From: Paracoccus contaminans
GTDB taxonomy: Bacteria; Pseudomonadota; Alphaproteobacteria; Rhodobacterales; Rhodobacteraceae
DNA: 64,000 nucleotides
Direction: 5' to 3'
Assembly (NCBI RefSeq): GCF_002105555.1
Contig: NZ_CP020612.1
Coordinates: forward strand, 1,232,001 to 1,296,000
This document shows positions 63,598-64,000 of this stretch, piece by piece. The notes under the pieces were generated by a model. The model ran no database searches. It saw only the letters and a list, made by a program, of their open reading frames with translations, and was not told the origin of the DNA. The first letter of the stretch is position 1. Each line of letters begins with the position of its first letter. The position numbers and the translations under genes were made by a program.

Positions 63598-64000
63598 TCA
63601 CTTGACCAGAGGACAACCGGATTCGGCCGCCGGCAGATAGGCGTCCTTGCCCGGAATGGTGGCGACCAGCTTGTAATAGTCCCATTCGCCCTTGCTTTCG
63701 GCGGGCGATTTGACCTGGAACAGATAGTGATCGTTCAGCAGGCGCCCGTTGGCCTGGACGGTGGCATTGCGGGCAAAGGCGTCATTGACCGGCAGTTCGT
63801 GCAGCTTGGCGGCGACTGCGCCGGATTCGTCGGTGCCGGCTGCCTCGATGGCCTTGAGATAGGACCGCACCGCCGAATAGGTGCCCGCCTGCACCATGGT
63901 CGGCATCGCGCCGGTGCGTTCCTTGTATTTCAGGGAAAAGGCGCGGGATTCATCGTCCCTGTCCCAGTAGAAGCTTTCGGTGAGATAAAGCCCCTGCGCC
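63598..64000 (-). CDS. ABC substrate-binding protein, C-terminal part (LivK-like)
   Basis: The C-terminal 133 residues of a periplasmic binding protein of the branched-chain amino-acid type (Peripla_BP_6). The window ends within the gene; from 64000 the frame reads AQGLYLTESFYWDRDDESRAF, and it ends GSGCPLVK-like (ESGCPLVK). YWDRDDESRAFSLKYKERTGAMPTMVQAGTYSAVRSYLKAIEAAG is typical of lobe 2. It is the operon's first gene seen here, 2 bases before livG. The substrate cannot be read from this part. Confidence 0.9.
   Translation of the reverse strand, partial: AQGLYLTESFYWDRDDESRAFSLKYKERTGAMPTMVQAGTYSAVRSYLKAIEAAGTDESGAVAAKLHELPVNDAFARNATVQANGRLLNDHYLFQVKSPAESKGEWDYYKLVATIPGKDAYLPAAESGCPLVK

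Overview
The window is a GC-rich (about two-thirds G+C) chromosomal segment of an alphaproteobacterium of the Rhodobacterales, most like Paracoccus or Rhodobacter. That placement rests on gene content and order: the RegB / SenC-RegA-HvrA redox-control cluster, the smr-timA side divergent from fxsA-secB, Rhodobacteraceae-type HslV, DUF3035 lipoprotein, endonuclease-type MutL, and very tight overlapping operons (ATGA and TGATG junctions). It is mostly core chromosome. I see no phage, insertion sequence, CRISPR array, rRNA or tRNA.

Layout. 182-3169: a small helical protein, then three minus-strand glycosyltransferases (GT2, GT4, GT29/sialyltransferase-like) forming a surface-glycan operon. 3284-10493: MFS transporter, a broken glutathione S-transferase, then flavoprotein, holA, lptE and leuS in a packed minus-strand unit. 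10766-16060: a complete five-gene oligopeptide-type ABC importer. 16205-17097: a surface-polysaccharide-like gene interrupted by a frameshift in a poly-G tract. 17188-22532: hslV, free-methionine-sulfoxide reductase, LysE exporter and RluA on the plus strand, then a low-GC acyltransferase and hslU on the opposite strand, so hslV and hslU are split and oppositely oriented. 22657-25549: purH-lspA-DUF3035. 25653-32690: DoxX, paired M16 peptidases, a glycine-zipper lipoprotein, mutL and a PQQ-type sugar dehydrogenase. 32753-38373: saccharopine dehydrogenase pair, NlpC/P60 hydrolase and M17 aminopeptidase, divergent from asd.

38605-46016: a secreted RTX protein, an RND efflux pump whose adaptor is frameshifted in a second poly-G tract, a ROK sugar kinase and cutC. 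46224-50781: pnp and rpsO, separated by a phoA alkaline phosphatase. 50926-55129: a second RTX protein, smr-timA, and fxsA-secB plus an HD phosphohydrolase. 55190-59982: HvrA, RegA and SenC divergent from RegB (redox-responsive control of photosynthesis, respiration and nitrogen genes in relatives), followed by a PAS sensor-like protein. 60231-64000: a branched-chain amino-acid type ABC importer (LivM, H, F, G and a substrate-binding protein cut by the window edge).

The most unusual structure is a dispersed repeat (four copies: an inverted GC-rich stem plus a core reading GGATATTTGCGGACCGAAG), one copy of which lies in frame inside the flavoprotein gene. Other points of note are three genes whose reading frames break in or beside G6 tracts, a horizontally acquired acyltransferase whose 3' end runs antisense into hslU, and a GT29-like enzyme in the glycan operon. 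I did not find a clearly new multi-gene system; the findings are local anomalies graded accordingly.
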